A stretch of DNA of 64,000 nt from Taenia hydatigena. Its lineage: Eukaryota; Platyhelminthes; Cestoda; Cyclophyllidea; Taeniidae. Both the position numbers and the translations under genes were made by a program. The DNA lies in contig JADWOT020000004.1 in NCBI GenBank assembly GCA_036345935.2, forward strand, positions 9,566,565 through 9,630,564, in the 5' to 3' direction. The notes beneath the pieces were generated by a model. It was not told where the DNA came from. It saw only the letters and a program-made list of their open reading frames with translations, and did not search any database. Of this stretch, positions 12,200-25,080 are shown piece by piece (within the stretch, counting starts at the first letter, position 1; each line of letters opens with the position of its first letter).

Positions 12200-13160
12200 A
12201 AGCACGGAGGAGTTCTCATTATAAAAATGTTATTTACTAACAGACATCAAAGAAGCGCCGAAGTGGCAATTTCAAACCAATAACGAATCCATTACGTGCC
12301 GATCGAAAAGAAGCGCAGTGTTGAAGACGCGGAAAAGTAGGCTAGAGCGCTACCACCAAGGCTCAAACATCTGGAGAATGCCTTGACAAATTTGCACAGC
12401 AAAAACAGGAGGCAACTAAGTTACCAATTCTCCTTTTTTCTAATAAAACTCGAAACGGATTAAAAGAGAGCCACGTGGCTGCCATGATGACCATGCCACC
12501 GCGCTACTGAAAAGCGCTGCCCAGGTAGAGACTGCTTCAATTCCGGCACCAACTTACACGGGAACTCCCAAGAGCAAGACAGGAGGCAACAGGCCGAGCA
12601 GTTCTCCGTTTCAAAGTCAAAAACCTAAAAAGGATTCAAAAAGAGAGCCACGTTGGTAACGCGACAACACAAAGTGCCGCTCGATGACCAAGAAGTGCCC
12701 AGCTATAAAATATGTCCGTTTCATCACTATCTGAGTAGAAAGCTCGTCAAAAGAAAATCCAGACGCAGCGTTCGAAAATAAAAATTCAAAACAGATTTAA
12801 AAGAAGCGCCGCATTGCAGCCGCGATGTTAACAAGAAATGGCCACACAAAAAGTTCATTCAGGGCGTCACAGACAGACTCGAGAGTTCAACAGAACAAAT
12901 ACAAAAAACAACTGACTAAGCGGTTCTCGTACATAACGCAAAAATTCAAAAAGCGATTTTTAAAAAACGCACAGCAGATGCCAGGAAAACGCCGCCAACC
13001 GCGCGGGCAAAAACAGATTTTTTCAACAAAGAAGCAAACGAGGAGTCAATATATGCATCAAAAGAATTGTAACCAAAAAAAGGCGAATAAGAGTATTTGT
13101 AAACAAAGGAAACGTTACGTTGCACCGAAGACAGCCTACATCACTACAACCAAAAAGTGC
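12200..13160 (+). repeat. Decayed satellite monomers, left margin
   Basis: Recurring blocks of the type AATAAAA, then AAACGGATTaAAAGAGAGCCACGT, then GAAGTGCCC follow the order of the core satellite unit but with many differences and variable spacing (for example from about 12444, 12620 and 12778). They are older monomers outside the homogenised core. ORF 12825-13277 (150 aa, Lys/Gln-rich) lies in them and is not credible as a gene. Confidence 0.65.
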
Positions 13161-16100
13161 CCGCAAAAAATACTTCCAACTCCTCGCAATCTGTACCGAC
13201 AGCACCTCATCACCATCGCAAAACGCGACTGCATGACCAATCCTCCGTCTCAACAATATAAAACGTCAAACAAATAAAAAAAGGAGAGATTCGTCCGTGC
13301 CGCGACAACAGACTACCGCCCTACTACTCTCAAGAGGTGCCCACATACAGAATACTTCCAACTCCTCGCAATTTCTACCGACAGCACCTCATCACCATCG
13401 CAAAACGCGACCGCATGACCAATCCTCCGTCTCAACAATATACAACGTCATACCAAATAAAAAGGAGAGATTCGTCCGTGCCGCGACAACAGACTACCGC
13501 CCTACTACTCTCAAGAGGTGCCCACATACACAATACTTCCAACTCCTCGCAATCTGTACCGACAGCACCTCATCACCATCGCAAAACGCGACCGCATGAC
13601 CAATCCTCCGTCTCAACAATATACAACGTCATACCAAATAAAAGGGAGAGATTCGTCCGTGCCGCGACAACAGACTACCGCCCTACTACTCTCAAGAGGT
13701 GCCCACATACACAATACTTCCAACTCCTCGCAATCTGTACCGACAGCACCTCATCACCATCGCAAAACGCGACTGCATGACCAATCCTCCGTCTCAACAA
13801 TATAACACGTCATACCAAATAAGAAGGAGAGATTCGTTGGTGCAGCGACAACAGACTACCGCCCTACTACTCTCAAGAGGTGCCCACATACACAATACTT
13901 CCAACTCCTCGCAATCTCTACCGACAGCACCTCATCACCATCGCAAAACGCGACTGCATGACCAATCCTCCGTCTCAACAATATACAACGTCATACCAAA
14001 TAAAAAGGAGAGATTCGTCCGTGCAGCGACAACAGACTACCGCCCTACTACTCTCAAGAGGTGCCCACATACAGAATACTTCCAACTCCTCGCAATCTCT
14101 ACCGACTGCACCTCATCACCATCGCAAAACGCNAATATACAACGTCAAACAAATAAGAAGGAGAGATTCGTCGGTGCAGCGACAACAGACTACCGCCCTA
14201 CTACTCTCAAGAGGTGCCCACATACAGAATACTTCCAACTCCTCGCAATCTCTACCGACAGCACCTCATCACCATCGCAAAACGCGACTGCATGACCAAT
14301 CCTCCGTCTCAACAATATAAAAAGTCAAACAAATAAGAAGGAGAGATTCGTTGGTGCAGCGACAACAGACTACCGCCCTACTACTCTCAAGAGGTGCCCA
14401 CATACACAATACTTCCAACTCCTCGCAATCTGTACCGACAGCACCTCATCACCATCGCAAAACGCGACTGCATGACCAATCCTCCGTCTCAACAATATAA
14501 ACGTCAAACAAATAAGAAGGAGAGTTTCGCCGGTGCCGCGACAACAGACTACCGCCCTACTACTCTCAAGAGGTGCCCACATACACAATACTTCCAACTC
14601 CTCGCAATCTGTACCGACAGCACCTCATCACCATCGCAAAACGCGACTGCATGACCAATCCTCCGTCTCAACAATATACAACGTCAAACAAATAAAAAGG
14701 AGAGATTCGTCGGTGCAGCGACAACAGACTACCGCCCTACTACTCTCAAGAGGTGCCCACATACAGAATACTTCCAACTCCTCGCAATCTGTACCGACAG
14801 CACCTCATCACCATCGCAAAACGCGACTGCATGACCAATCCTCCGTCTCAACAATATACAACGTCAAACAAATAAAAAGGAGAGATTCGTTGGTGCAGGG
14901 ACAACAAACTACCGCCCTACTACTCTCAAGAGGTGCCCACATACAGAATACTTCCAACTCCTCGCAATCTGTACCGACAGCACCTCATCACCATCGCAAA
15001 ACGCGACTGCATGACCAATCCTCGGTCCCAACAATATAAAAAGTCAAACAAATAAGAAGGAGAGATTCGTCGGTGCAGCGACAACAGACTACCGCCCTAC
15101 TACTCTCAAGAGGTGCCCACATACAGAATACTTCCAACTCCTCGCAATCTGTACCGACAGCACCTCATCACCATCGAAAAACGCGACTACATGACCAATC
15201 CTCCGTCTCAACAATATACAACGTCAAACAAATAAAAAGGAGAGATTCGTCGGTGCAGCGACAACAGACTACCGCCCTACTACTCTCAAGAGGTGCCCAC
15301 ATACAGAATACTTCCAACTCCTCGCAATCTGTACCGACAGCACCTCATCACCATCGCAAAACGCGACTGCATGACCAATCCTCCGTCTCAACAATATACA
15401 ACGTCAAACAAATAAAAAGGAGAGATTCGTTGGTGCAGCGACAACAGACTACCGCCCTACTACTCTCAAGAGGTGCCCACATACACAATACTTCCAACTC
15501 CTCGCAATCTGTACCGACAGCACCTCATCACCATCGCAAAACGCGACTGCATGACCAATCCTCCGTCTCAACAATATACAAAGTCAAACAAATAAAAAGG
15601 AGAGTTTCGCCGGTGCCGCGACAACAGACTACCGCCCTACTACTCTCAAGAGGTGCCCACATACAGAATACTTCCAACTCCTCGCAATCTGTACCGACAG
15701 CACCTCATCACCATCGCAAAACGCGACTGCATGACCAATCCTCCGTCTCAACAATATACAACGTCAAACAAATAAGAAGGAGAGATTCGTTGGTGCAGCG
15801 ACAACAGACTACCGCCCTACTACTCTCAAGAGGTGCCCACATACACAATACTTCCAACTCCTCGCAATCTGTACCGACAGCACCTCATCACCATCGCAAA
15901 ACGCGACTGCATGACCAATCCTCCGTCTCAACAATATACAACGTCAAACAAATAAAAAGGAGAGATTCGTCCGTGCCGCGACAACAGACTACCGCCCTAC
16001 TACTCTCAAGAGGTGCCCACATACACAATACTTCCAACTCCTCGCAATCTGTACCGACAGCACCTCATCACCATCGCAAAACGCGACTGCATGACCAATC

Positions 16101-18860
16101 CTCCGTCTCAACAATATACAACGTCATACCAAATAAAAAGGAGAGATTCGTCCGTGCCGCGACAACAGACTACCGCCCTACTACTCTCAAGAGGTGCCCA
16201 CATACAGAATACTTCCAACTCCTCGCAATCTGTACCGACAGCACCTCATCACCATCGCAAAACGCGACTGCATGACCAATCCTCCGTCTCAACAATATAC
16301 AACGTCAAACAAATAAAAAGGAGAGATTCGTTGGTGCAGCGACAACAGACTACCGCCCTACTACTCTCAAGAGGTGCCCACATACACAATACTTCCAACT
16401 CCTCGCAATCTGTACCGACAGCACCTCATCACCATCGCAAAACGCGACTGCATGACCAATCCTCCGTCTCAACAATATACAACGTCAAACAAATAAAAAG
16501 GAGAGATTCGTTGGTGCAGCGACAACAGACTACCGCCCTACTACTCTCAAGAGGTGCCCACATACAGAATACTTCCAACTCCTCGCAATCTGTACCGACA
16601 GCACCTCATCACCATCGCAAAACGCGACTGCATGACCAATCCTCCGTCTCAACAATATACAACGTCAAACAAATAAAAAGGAGAGATTCGTTGGTGCAGC
16701 GACAACAGACTACCGCCCTACTACTCTCAAGAGGTGCCCACATACACAATACTTCCAACTCCTCGCAATCTGTACCGACAGCACCTCATCACCATCGCAA
16801 AACGCGACTGCATGACCAATCCTCGGTCCCAACAATATAAAAAGTCAAACAAATAAGAAGGAGAGATTCGTTGGTGCAGCGACAACAGACTACCGCCCTA
16901 CTACTCTCAAGAGGTGCCCACATACACAATACTTCCAACTCCTCGCAATCTGTACCGACAGCACCTCATCACCATCGCAAAACGCGACTGCATGACCAAT
17001 CCTCCGTCTCAACAATATACAACGTCAAACAAATAAAAAGGAGAGATTCGTCGGTGCAGCGACAACAGACTACCGCCCTACTACTCTCAAGAGGTGCCCA
17101 CATACACAATACTTCCAACTCCTCGCAATCTGTACCGACAGCACCTCATCACCATCGCAAAACGCGACTGCATGACCAATCCTCCGTCTCAACAATATAC
17201 AACGTCAAACAAATAAGAAGGAGAGATTCGTTGGTGCAGCGACAACAGACTACCGCCCTACTACTCTCAAGAGGTGCCCACATACACAATACTTCCAACT
17301 CCTCGCAATCTGTACCGACAGCACCTCATCACCATCGCAAAACGCGACTGCATGACCAATCCTCCGTCTCAACAATATACAACGTCAAACAAATAAAAAG
17401 GAGAGATTCGTCGGTGCAGCGACAACAGACTACCGCCCTACTACTCTCAAGAGGTGCCCACATACAGAATACTTCCAACTCCTCGCAATCTGTACCGACA
17501 GCACCTCATCACCATCGCAAAACGCGACTGCATGACCAATCCTCCGTCTCAACAATATAAAACGTCAAACAAATAAAAAGGAGAGATTCGTTGGTGCAGG
17601 GACAACAAACTACCGCCCTACTACTCTCAAGAGGTGCCCACATACACAATACTTCCAACTCCTCGCAATCTGTACCGACAGCACCTCATCACCATCGCAA
17701 AACGCGACTGCATGACCAATCCTCGGTCCCAACAATACAAAAAGTCAAACAAATAAGAAGGAGAGATTCGTCGGTGCAGCGACAACAGACTACCGCCCTA
17801 CTACTCTCAAGAGGTGCCCACATACACAATACTTCCAACTCCTCGCAATCTGTACCGACAGCACCTCATCACCATCGAAAAACGCGACTACATGACCAAT
17901 CCTCCGTCTCAACAATATACAACGTCAAACAAATAAAAAGGAGAGATTCGTCGGTGCAGCGACAACAGACTACCGCCCTACTACTCTCAAGAGGTGCCCA
18001 CATACACAATACTTCCAACTCCTCGCAATCTGTACCGACAGCACCTCATCACCATCGCAAAACGCGACTGCATGACCAATCCTCCGAGAGTTGTTATATG
18101 TTGCACATACCAAATAAAAAGGAGAGATTCGTCCGTGCCGCGACAACAGACTACCGCCCTACTACTCTCAAGAGGTGCCCACATACACAATACTTCCAAC
18201 TCCTCCCAATCTGTACCGACAGCACCTCATCACCATCGCAAAACGCGACCGCATGACCAATCCTCCGTCTCAACAATATACAACGTCATACCAAATAAAA
18301 AGGAGAGATTCGTCCGTGCCGCAAAAACAGACTACCGCCCTACTACTCTCAAGAGGTGCCCACATACACAATACTTCCAACTCCTCCCAATCTGTACCGA
18401 CAGCACCTCATCACCATCGCAAAACGCGACTGCATGACCAATCCTCCGTCTCAACAATATACAACGTCATACCAAATAAAAAGGAGAGATTCGTCCGTGC
18501 CGCGACAACAGACTACCGCCCTACTACTCTCAAGAGGTGCCCACATACACAATACTTCCAACTCCTCCCAATCTGTACCGACAGCACCTCATCACCATCG
18601 CAAAACGCGACTGCATGACCAATCCTCCGTCTCAACAATATACAACGTCATACCAAATAAAAAGGAGAGATTCGTCCGTGCCGCGACAACAGACTACCGC
18701 CCTACTACTCTCAAGAGGTGCCCACATACAGAATACTTCCAACTCCTCCCAATCTGTACCGACAGCACCTCATCACCATCGCAAAACGCGACTGCATGAC
18801 CAATCCTCCGTCTCAACAATATACAACGTCATACCAAATAAAAAGGAGAGATTCGTCGGC
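13160..18860 (+). repeat. 180/181-bp satellite array, about 32 copies of the GAGAGATTCG block
   Basis: The GAGAGATTCG (or GAGAGTTTCG) block recurs 32 times from about 13284 to 18846 at 180- or 181-bp spacing, with one shortened unit around an N at 14133. Units carry CTACCGCCCTACTACTCTCAA, ACTTCCAACTCCTC and CACCTCATCACCATCG in constant order. Two length classes exist: a 181-bp class with CATACCAAATAAA plus CCGTGCCGCG, and a 180-bp class with CAAACAAATAA plus GGTGCAGCG. One frame stays open across 180-bp units because 180 is a multiple of three. That explains ORFs of up to 400 aa (15073-16275), which are not genes. It resembles a satellite such as those found at centromeres or heterochromatin; its role is unknown. 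Confidence 0.97.
14133..14133. other. Single N inside the satellite array (likely assembly join)
   Basis: The N falls in the middle of a monomer, after CATCGCAAAACGC, and the sequence resumes further along the unit at AATATACAACG. The intervening part of the unit is missing. This fits a collapsed or bridged gap, so the true array is probably longer than shown. Confidence 0.8.
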
Positions 18861-19440
18861 GCAATCGGACCCCACAGCTCCTTATAACTAAAACAATACG
18901 CGACTGTTTCATTAGATCTGCTTAACAATAAAAAGCGTAAAATCGGATCGCAAAGGGGAGACGCGTCGTTGCGGCGATGATACAGACCACCGCCCTATTA
19001 CGAAGAGGGCCTCATGCACGGAACACCTCCATTTCGTCACAATCTCTACTCACGTCTCCTTACAACAGACGTAGGAGCCGACAAGCTCACCATTTCTGTC
19101 TCAACAATAAAAAACGTGATACGGATTGTAAAGGAGACACGCGTCGGTACTGCAATTACAGAGACCTCCGCCCTATCGCTAAGAGGCGCCGACGGCTCCT
19201 TACGCCAGACGTAGGAGCCAAGTGCCTTAGCTCTTCGCCGTTTTAACGATCACATAAAACGTGATGCTGAATCTATAGGGAAGACTCGTTGGCGCCGCGA
19301 TAACACAGACTACCGCCTTACTACCAACAGGTGCTTACATACAGATTACTTCCATTTCGTCACAATATGTACAGATACCTCCTCATAACAAAGGTGGGAG
19401 GCGACTGCTCTAAAAGTTTTGCGTTTCAACATTAAAATCG
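18861..19440 (+). repeat. Decayed satellite monomers, right margin
   Basis: About three units keep the order GAGACGCGTCGGTGC, GACTACCGCCCTA, AAGAGGTGC, TACTTCCA and AACAATAAAA, but at low identity to the core and with a longer period. The same divergent type is found at 58.2-58.73 kb. Confidence 0.8.
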
Positions 19441-19460
19441 GTCAAAACCGATTTTAGTAA

Positions 19461-21321
19461 GACAAGTTTTACCTTTACATTGAGATACCACGATGACTAG
19501 CATGTACCCGGACTACCATTACACATGAATGTAATGCTTTCTCACACGTAGTTGATTTGTTTTGTGGCCATCTTTTCTGTGGACTAATAACTTAGGCTCA
19601 ACTACACGGACAATCAGTTCTTATAAAGGTGTGTCAACTCAACCTACTAACTTATTCGCGACGTTTTGCTTTACTTTATTAATAATTAATAATTTGGAAA
19701 CACCGAAGGGAAATGGCAACGCTACCACATTCCAACAGAGATCCATGGAAGGAAATACAAAAATCACAACAAAGGCAACGGTGATGACGTTCCACAGACA
19801 AACAATAGACCACCACGACCCTACGTGTTCATCGGCTACCTCGTGTCCAATGCAAGCAACATCCGTCTAAAATGGCCATTCAACGACCAATTTATATAGT
19901 GCGTTACAGAAAACGGATGAACCCTCAAAACATGACTTTACAAACCCTCTTTTCAACGGCTTCACCACAGCTTAGATACTCCATTGTTTTTTCATCAAAA
20001 GCTCGTTTGCATAAAATAAATGCATTTATTCACCAAGAACACCCCTACGTGTGTTTCACGGCTCCAACCTCACCCAATATACTTATGGCACTTCACTCCA
20101 GCCAATTATAACAAACAAATAAGGAAAACGCGTTTGAGAGACGACATTAGGCCACTCTGCATTAATCAGCGCATCAAATGCATGCAACGTTGGTAAGAAG
20201 ATGGTGAACACTTACTATACCTCCTACAAGGCAACAGAGTCACCAAGACCTCAGCTGCACTCGCGCCCGAGAAAAGAGGCGAGGAAAGAATCCATCTCGT
20301 GACACCTGCAGTCCCACCAAGGACGCAACACCGCGAGCGTTCGCCTCCACTGCATTTCTCCGCCTCATCCAAGGAGTGCTAAATTAATCACACCTTATCA
20401 AATTGTGCAGCAAGCTTTATGATGAAAGAGTGCTAAGTCTTTTGGCGCACCAACGACTGTACAGCAAAGGAGGGGCATTGATCATATCCTTTACAACTGA
20501 AAAGTGGCGTGTAGTAGTATTTTTTGGGAGCGGATAAATTATGTCCAGATGCGAAAATCATCCCAACTTACCACCTGCCGCTGGAGGCATGCAAGTTACC
20601 CAAAAGATATCAGATCTCTGCATAAAAACCCCTCAATGATATCACGGATTTTAACTAAAGCATTAGTTAATTAATCTAGCATTCTTGAGTCCAAGTTACT
20701 TCGCATTTCCTCCCATCTACGCCTAAACCTTGCAATGTCAATTCAGCAATGCGCTAGAGACGAAAATTCGGGGTAAAGGTGTACACCATACAAACGCTGC
20801 ACTCTCCGTTTACGTTCTCCTCGAATCTACTTTGTAATTGCCTCTATAATCGCTAATAAACCAAGAAAGGTATCTATGACTAGTCTGAAATAGTTCGACT
20901 GCTCTCAAGTGGCAGACCCACCGACTCCATATGCAATTCATTGCCCACAAATGTAGCAATTGTATCCAGTAATAGGAAAATCGGACTTCTCACCTTTCAG
21001 CATGACTGAAAAACAACTTAAAACAGACAGGATCAGCAGAGACCACTCCAGTGTCAAATGCACCTAAGCATCTAATTAAACGAGTTAATGAAACCTCAGT
21101 ATTCCACCACGAGCATTGCACGAACCACGAATTCAGCAAGCCTCAAAAGTCGCTAGTTATGCTGTCACGCCAATAATAAAGGGTCTCTTATGCATACGCA
21201 TAAAATACGTCAAAATTTACAAACAAGGATACTTACACACCTGGACTCGTTAGCGCGAACCGCACACCACGCACGGCCACCATCACATCAAAGCCTACCC
21301 CTTCATATATGCCGCCAGATA
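19461..21321 (-). repeat. Right arm of the large inverted repeat
   Basis: This is the reverse complement of 1-1760. The two arms match at both ends: 19461-19560 pairs with about 1660-1760, and 21312-21321 pairs with 1-10. The arm may extend further, but the left partner is cut by the window edge. No gene is recognised in it. Confidence 0.85.
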
Positions 21322-21652
21322 CGTAAAGGGCGCATTAAGTGCGATGAAACAAATGGTTATCGCAGGAATTCCTATTGACCTTAAGAATCACAGCAAAACC
21401 AAGACTTTTTTATTTTAAAAATAAAAAAGACAAATTTGATTTTCCAAGGCATTTATAGGTCACACAAAGCACAGCTTTTCATTACTAACTAGTTATATAT
21501 GTGCAAAGGTTGACTTCTTGAGGGTTTTACAACTTACATTGGTTGGTGCTATAATAGTGTAATGCTTGCGTTTCTCTAATCAAACATTGTAAGTGAGGGC
21601 AGGAACACAATTTGAATCTCTCAATCTCGACACAGCCAATTCTACAACACAC
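21322..21652. other. No gene recognised
   Basis: AT-rich sequence between the inverted-repeat arm and the 3' LTR of the Gypsy element. I see nothing else here. Confidence 0.5.
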
Positions 21653-21878
21653 TGTAGAGGGTTCCTCCCCTCCCTCCTGGTTACCCTTGATAGTAGAAGT
21701 CTGCGTACGTTCAGACATCTTTAATGTATATGGGGTGATAAATACAGCTAGGCGAGATATGAGGCTCAGGCCGAGGATGTGTCACGCTCCAGCGAGTCCC
21801 CGCGCTGCTCCGTCACGTCGTTCACATTGACTTCCCGCCTCTGGCCTACAAAGCGCATTTAAAGAATTAAGTATTACA
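21653..21878 (-). repeat. 3' LTR of Gypsy element 1 (226 bp)
   Basis: In element orientation it runs from TGTAATACTT to GAACCCTCTACA (TG...CA ends) and follows a polypurine-like GACGAGGAAGCTA. The same 226-bp unit is at 61429-61654 beside element 2, which fixes its boundaries. Confidence 0.8.
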
Positions 21879-21921
21879 TAGCTTCCTCGTCTTTTGAGCT
21901 CTGTTTCCGGAGCTACTCCTA

Positions 21922-24900
21922 TTAATTCGCTTTGGGTAAACCATCGGGTGGTTTGCCTTTTTCTACGATTAAATAGGCTTCGTCCTCGTAGCCGACCGGC
22001 GGAGCACCTCTGTAAGGGCGGGTCTTATTTTTATGGACGGTTGTGGGATGAGTACGGAGTTCCGCATTCTGGACGAGGTAGTTCGTAGGGGACAGGACTT
22101 TTACCACGCGGAAGGGATCTTTACTCCAAGGGTGGTAAAATTTGCGATGTGTCCCAGGTGGAGGAATCGGCCGATATATTTGGACGAGATCGCCTTCGGG
22201 TATGAGACATTTGAAGATGTCGACGGGCGAGATTAAACGTCATTTTTATCCCTTCTTTGAGACGTAGTACGTACTTCGGGGCGTTGTCGGTAGCCACTTC
22301 TTTGTGCGGGAGGAAGACGTCAGAGGGAACTCTCATTTCGCGGCCGGTGAGCATCTTGAACGGAGAGACACCGGTTGATGTGTGGACTGTAGCCCTATAG
22401 GCAAGAAGAGCACGTCCAAGGTTTAAATCCCAATCTTCCGATCGTGCCTCCTTCGTGAAAGCCTTTAGTAACCCTATCAGGGTTCGGTTAGTTCTTTCCA
22501 CTTGTCCATTGCCCTGAGGGTGGCCAGGTGTCGTGCGCGTCTTTGCGATTCCGAGGGACTTGCATAGTTCAGTAAAGAGTCGGCTTTCAAAATTAGGGCC
22601 TTGGTCGCTATGGACTGATTCAGGCACTCCGTGCTGACAGATCCAACGATTGAAAAAGGTCGACGCGACTGTCTCGGCGTCTTGGGACTTCATGGGCTCC
22701 GCTTCGGCCACTTTCGTGAAGTAGTCAACCATAACTAAGGTATATCGGTTTCCCCACTCGTTCGCCCGGAAATCCCGTAAGCATATTCTGCAGAGGTGCC
22801 ACTGCTGTGGAATGAGGGTTCTTGAACCTGCTGCAAGTAATGCAGGTTCTGCAGAAGTCGTGCACGTCTGGGGAGAGGGAGGGCCACCAGTATCGTTTCA
22901 TCGAGGCCTCCACCATCTTTTTCTCACCGACGTGGCCCAATTGTTCGTGCAGCTCTTGGAGGGCTGTTTGTATCAGGGAACCTGGAACAACCAAGCGCTT
23001 GGGAGACGTGGCATCTTCTTGGTACCACAAGACCTCGTCCTCCAGGGAGAGTTTGGACCATTGCTGCCATATCTGCTTGGCTGCCTTGCTGGATGATTTC
23101 ATCTCTTCCGCAGTGGGCTTGGACGAGGATGCCAGAAACCTGTCGTATACCAAGGACGCGTCGGGGTCTGTACTCTGTGTGTGACTCCACTGATATTTAG
23201 TCGGCTCGCTTAAAAATAGGGTTCCCACCACACCACTATGCCTATCGACTGAGAGGGGTCTGCGGGATAAGGCATCTGCGTTGCTATGCGAGTTTCCTTT
23301 TCTGTACTGCACAGTGAAGTCATATTGTTGCAGCTCCTCGTACCAGCGTGCAACCGACCGATCGATCTCCTTCATTGTTTTCAACCAGGTCAGCGCCTGA
23401 TGGTCTGTTCCCACTATGAACTGTCTCGCTATCAGGTAGTGCTTGAAGTGTCGCACCATTGTATAGATGGCGAAGAGTTCACGTTCTGTTGCACTCTTCT
23501 GTCTCATTTTTTTGTTCAATCTGGCACTAGCGTAGGCGATGACGTGTTCCCTACCTTCTTTGTCTCTTTGCGAAAGTACACCACCCACGGCCACGTCGCT
23601 GGCGTCCGTGTCTAGTACGAAGGAGGGAGGTGCGGCGGTCTCGAAGTTTGGTCAAGCCAGAATCGGAGCGGAGCAGAGTATACGCTTTAGTTCTTTGAAG
23701 GCTTCATCATGTTCATTCTCCTACTTGAAATTTCTTTTTGCCGCCTTCTCCCTTAGTTTGTGTAGGGGACTAGCAATCTTGACAAAGCCTGTAACGAAGC
23801 GTCTATAGTAGTTTGCCAAACCAAGGAAACTGCGAAGTTCCGTCTGATTAGTTGGTGTTGGCCAGGTTCTCACTTGTGCGATCTTCAGTGACTGCCATCC
23901 CGTCTGACGAGACTGTGTGCCCCAGAAAGTTGACTGAACGGCGGAGAAAATGACACTTCTTTGGATTCAAGGTCAGACCTGCATCTTGCAGACGGTCTAG
24001 GACTAGTTTGAGATTGGCGTTATGCTCGCGAATGTCTCTACCGAAAACGAGGACGTCATCAAGGTAGATTATGCAATGTTTCGGGAAGAGCCCAATCAGT
24101 GCTGTCTGCATCAGGCGCTGGAAAGTGGCTGCGGCGTTGCAGAGTCCAAACGGCATCGTCTGGAATTCATAAAGCCCGATGGACACGATAAAAGCCGTCT
24201 TCTCGCTATCTTTTTCCGCCACTTCTACTTGCCAGTATCCTGATTTTAAGTCTAGTGTGGAGAACCACTTTGATCCATGCAGGGCATCCAAGGAGTCATT
24301 GATATGAGGTAAGGGAAAGGCGTCCTTCTTGGTTACGGCGTTTAACTTCCTGTAATCGATGCACAGCCGTAGACTACCGTCACTTTTCTTTACTAGTGCA
24401 ATTGGAGAAGCCCATGGTGAGTTGGATGGTTTGATAACTTCGTCCTTGATCATCTCTTCCACCAGACGGTTCACTTCGTCCTGGAGGGGCGGAGGTATAC
24501 GTCTGGGTGGTTGCCAAATGGGCCTGGCCTCGCCAGTGTCAATCGTGTGTTTGACCATGCTTGTTTGGGCGAGTTTTGCTCCTTGCCATGAGAACATGCT
24601 TGGATACTTGCTAAGCAAGGAGCGTAGCTCCTTTCTCTCGCCATCGGTGATGTGCGTTAGCTGGGAGCAAAGCTCATCCAAGTTGTTGATCGGGATGTCC
24701 GCAGCTTCGAAGAGGGCGCTACAGATTGCGTCCGCGTCCTTTTTGGGTAGAGATCTGACTGGAGTTGTTTTCTTATACCGCGGGGTCACGAATGTCCCTT
24801 CTGCAAAATTCAGGACCGCCTTGGTGTTACGAAGGAAGTCCACACCGAGTATAGCGTCCCAAATCAACTTGGGGCACATAATAAATGGGACTTGCCACGT

Positions 24901-25080
24901 TTCTGTCCCCAGTGATACATTTAGTAACGTCTCTCATTTTACTTTCATCTTTCTTCCCTCTGCTGAGAGAAGTTTTGCGAAGGGAGGACCTGTGCGAAAT
25001 TTATTGTGGAGATCTGCGAACGCTTGAGGGTTCACCAATGACTTGGCTGCGCCTGAGTCAAGGAGGAAACTGCAGAGGCG
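21922..25080 (-). pseudogene. pol: Gypsy element 1 pol (protease-RT-RNase H-integrase), disrupted
   Basis: Protease: an LLDSGAAKSL active-site motif lies near 25050, followed by a TGA about 35 codons later. RT: 23848-24879 is an open stretch of 343 codons with LDLKSGYWQ, MPFGLCNAA and YLDDVLVFG. RNase H and the integrase zinc finger: 22725-23594, with ERELFAIYTM, the H..H/C..C pattern and CRTCITC. Integrase core: 22121-22732, with HSDQGPNFES and GQVERTNRT; the first catalytic Asp, present as GIDIMG in element 2, is lost through a local rearrangement. The GPF-type tail appears out of frame at 21922-22107. In family terms this would copy RNA to DNA and insert it; the breaks make this copy non-functional. 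Confidence 0.9.

Noticed and set aside
13337..18887. Long plus-strand ORFs in the satellite (up to 400 aa), rich in Ser/Thr/His/Gln
   Set aside because: They arise because one frame of the 180-bp unit lacks stops; they break at every 181-bp unit or variant, and all frames repeat the same peptide.
1..21321. The inverted-repeat structure as a Polinton/Maverick element
   Set aside because: No DNA polymerase B, retroviral-type integrase, ATPase or capsid genes are visible inside; the content is a spliced gene, satellite and Gypsy relics.
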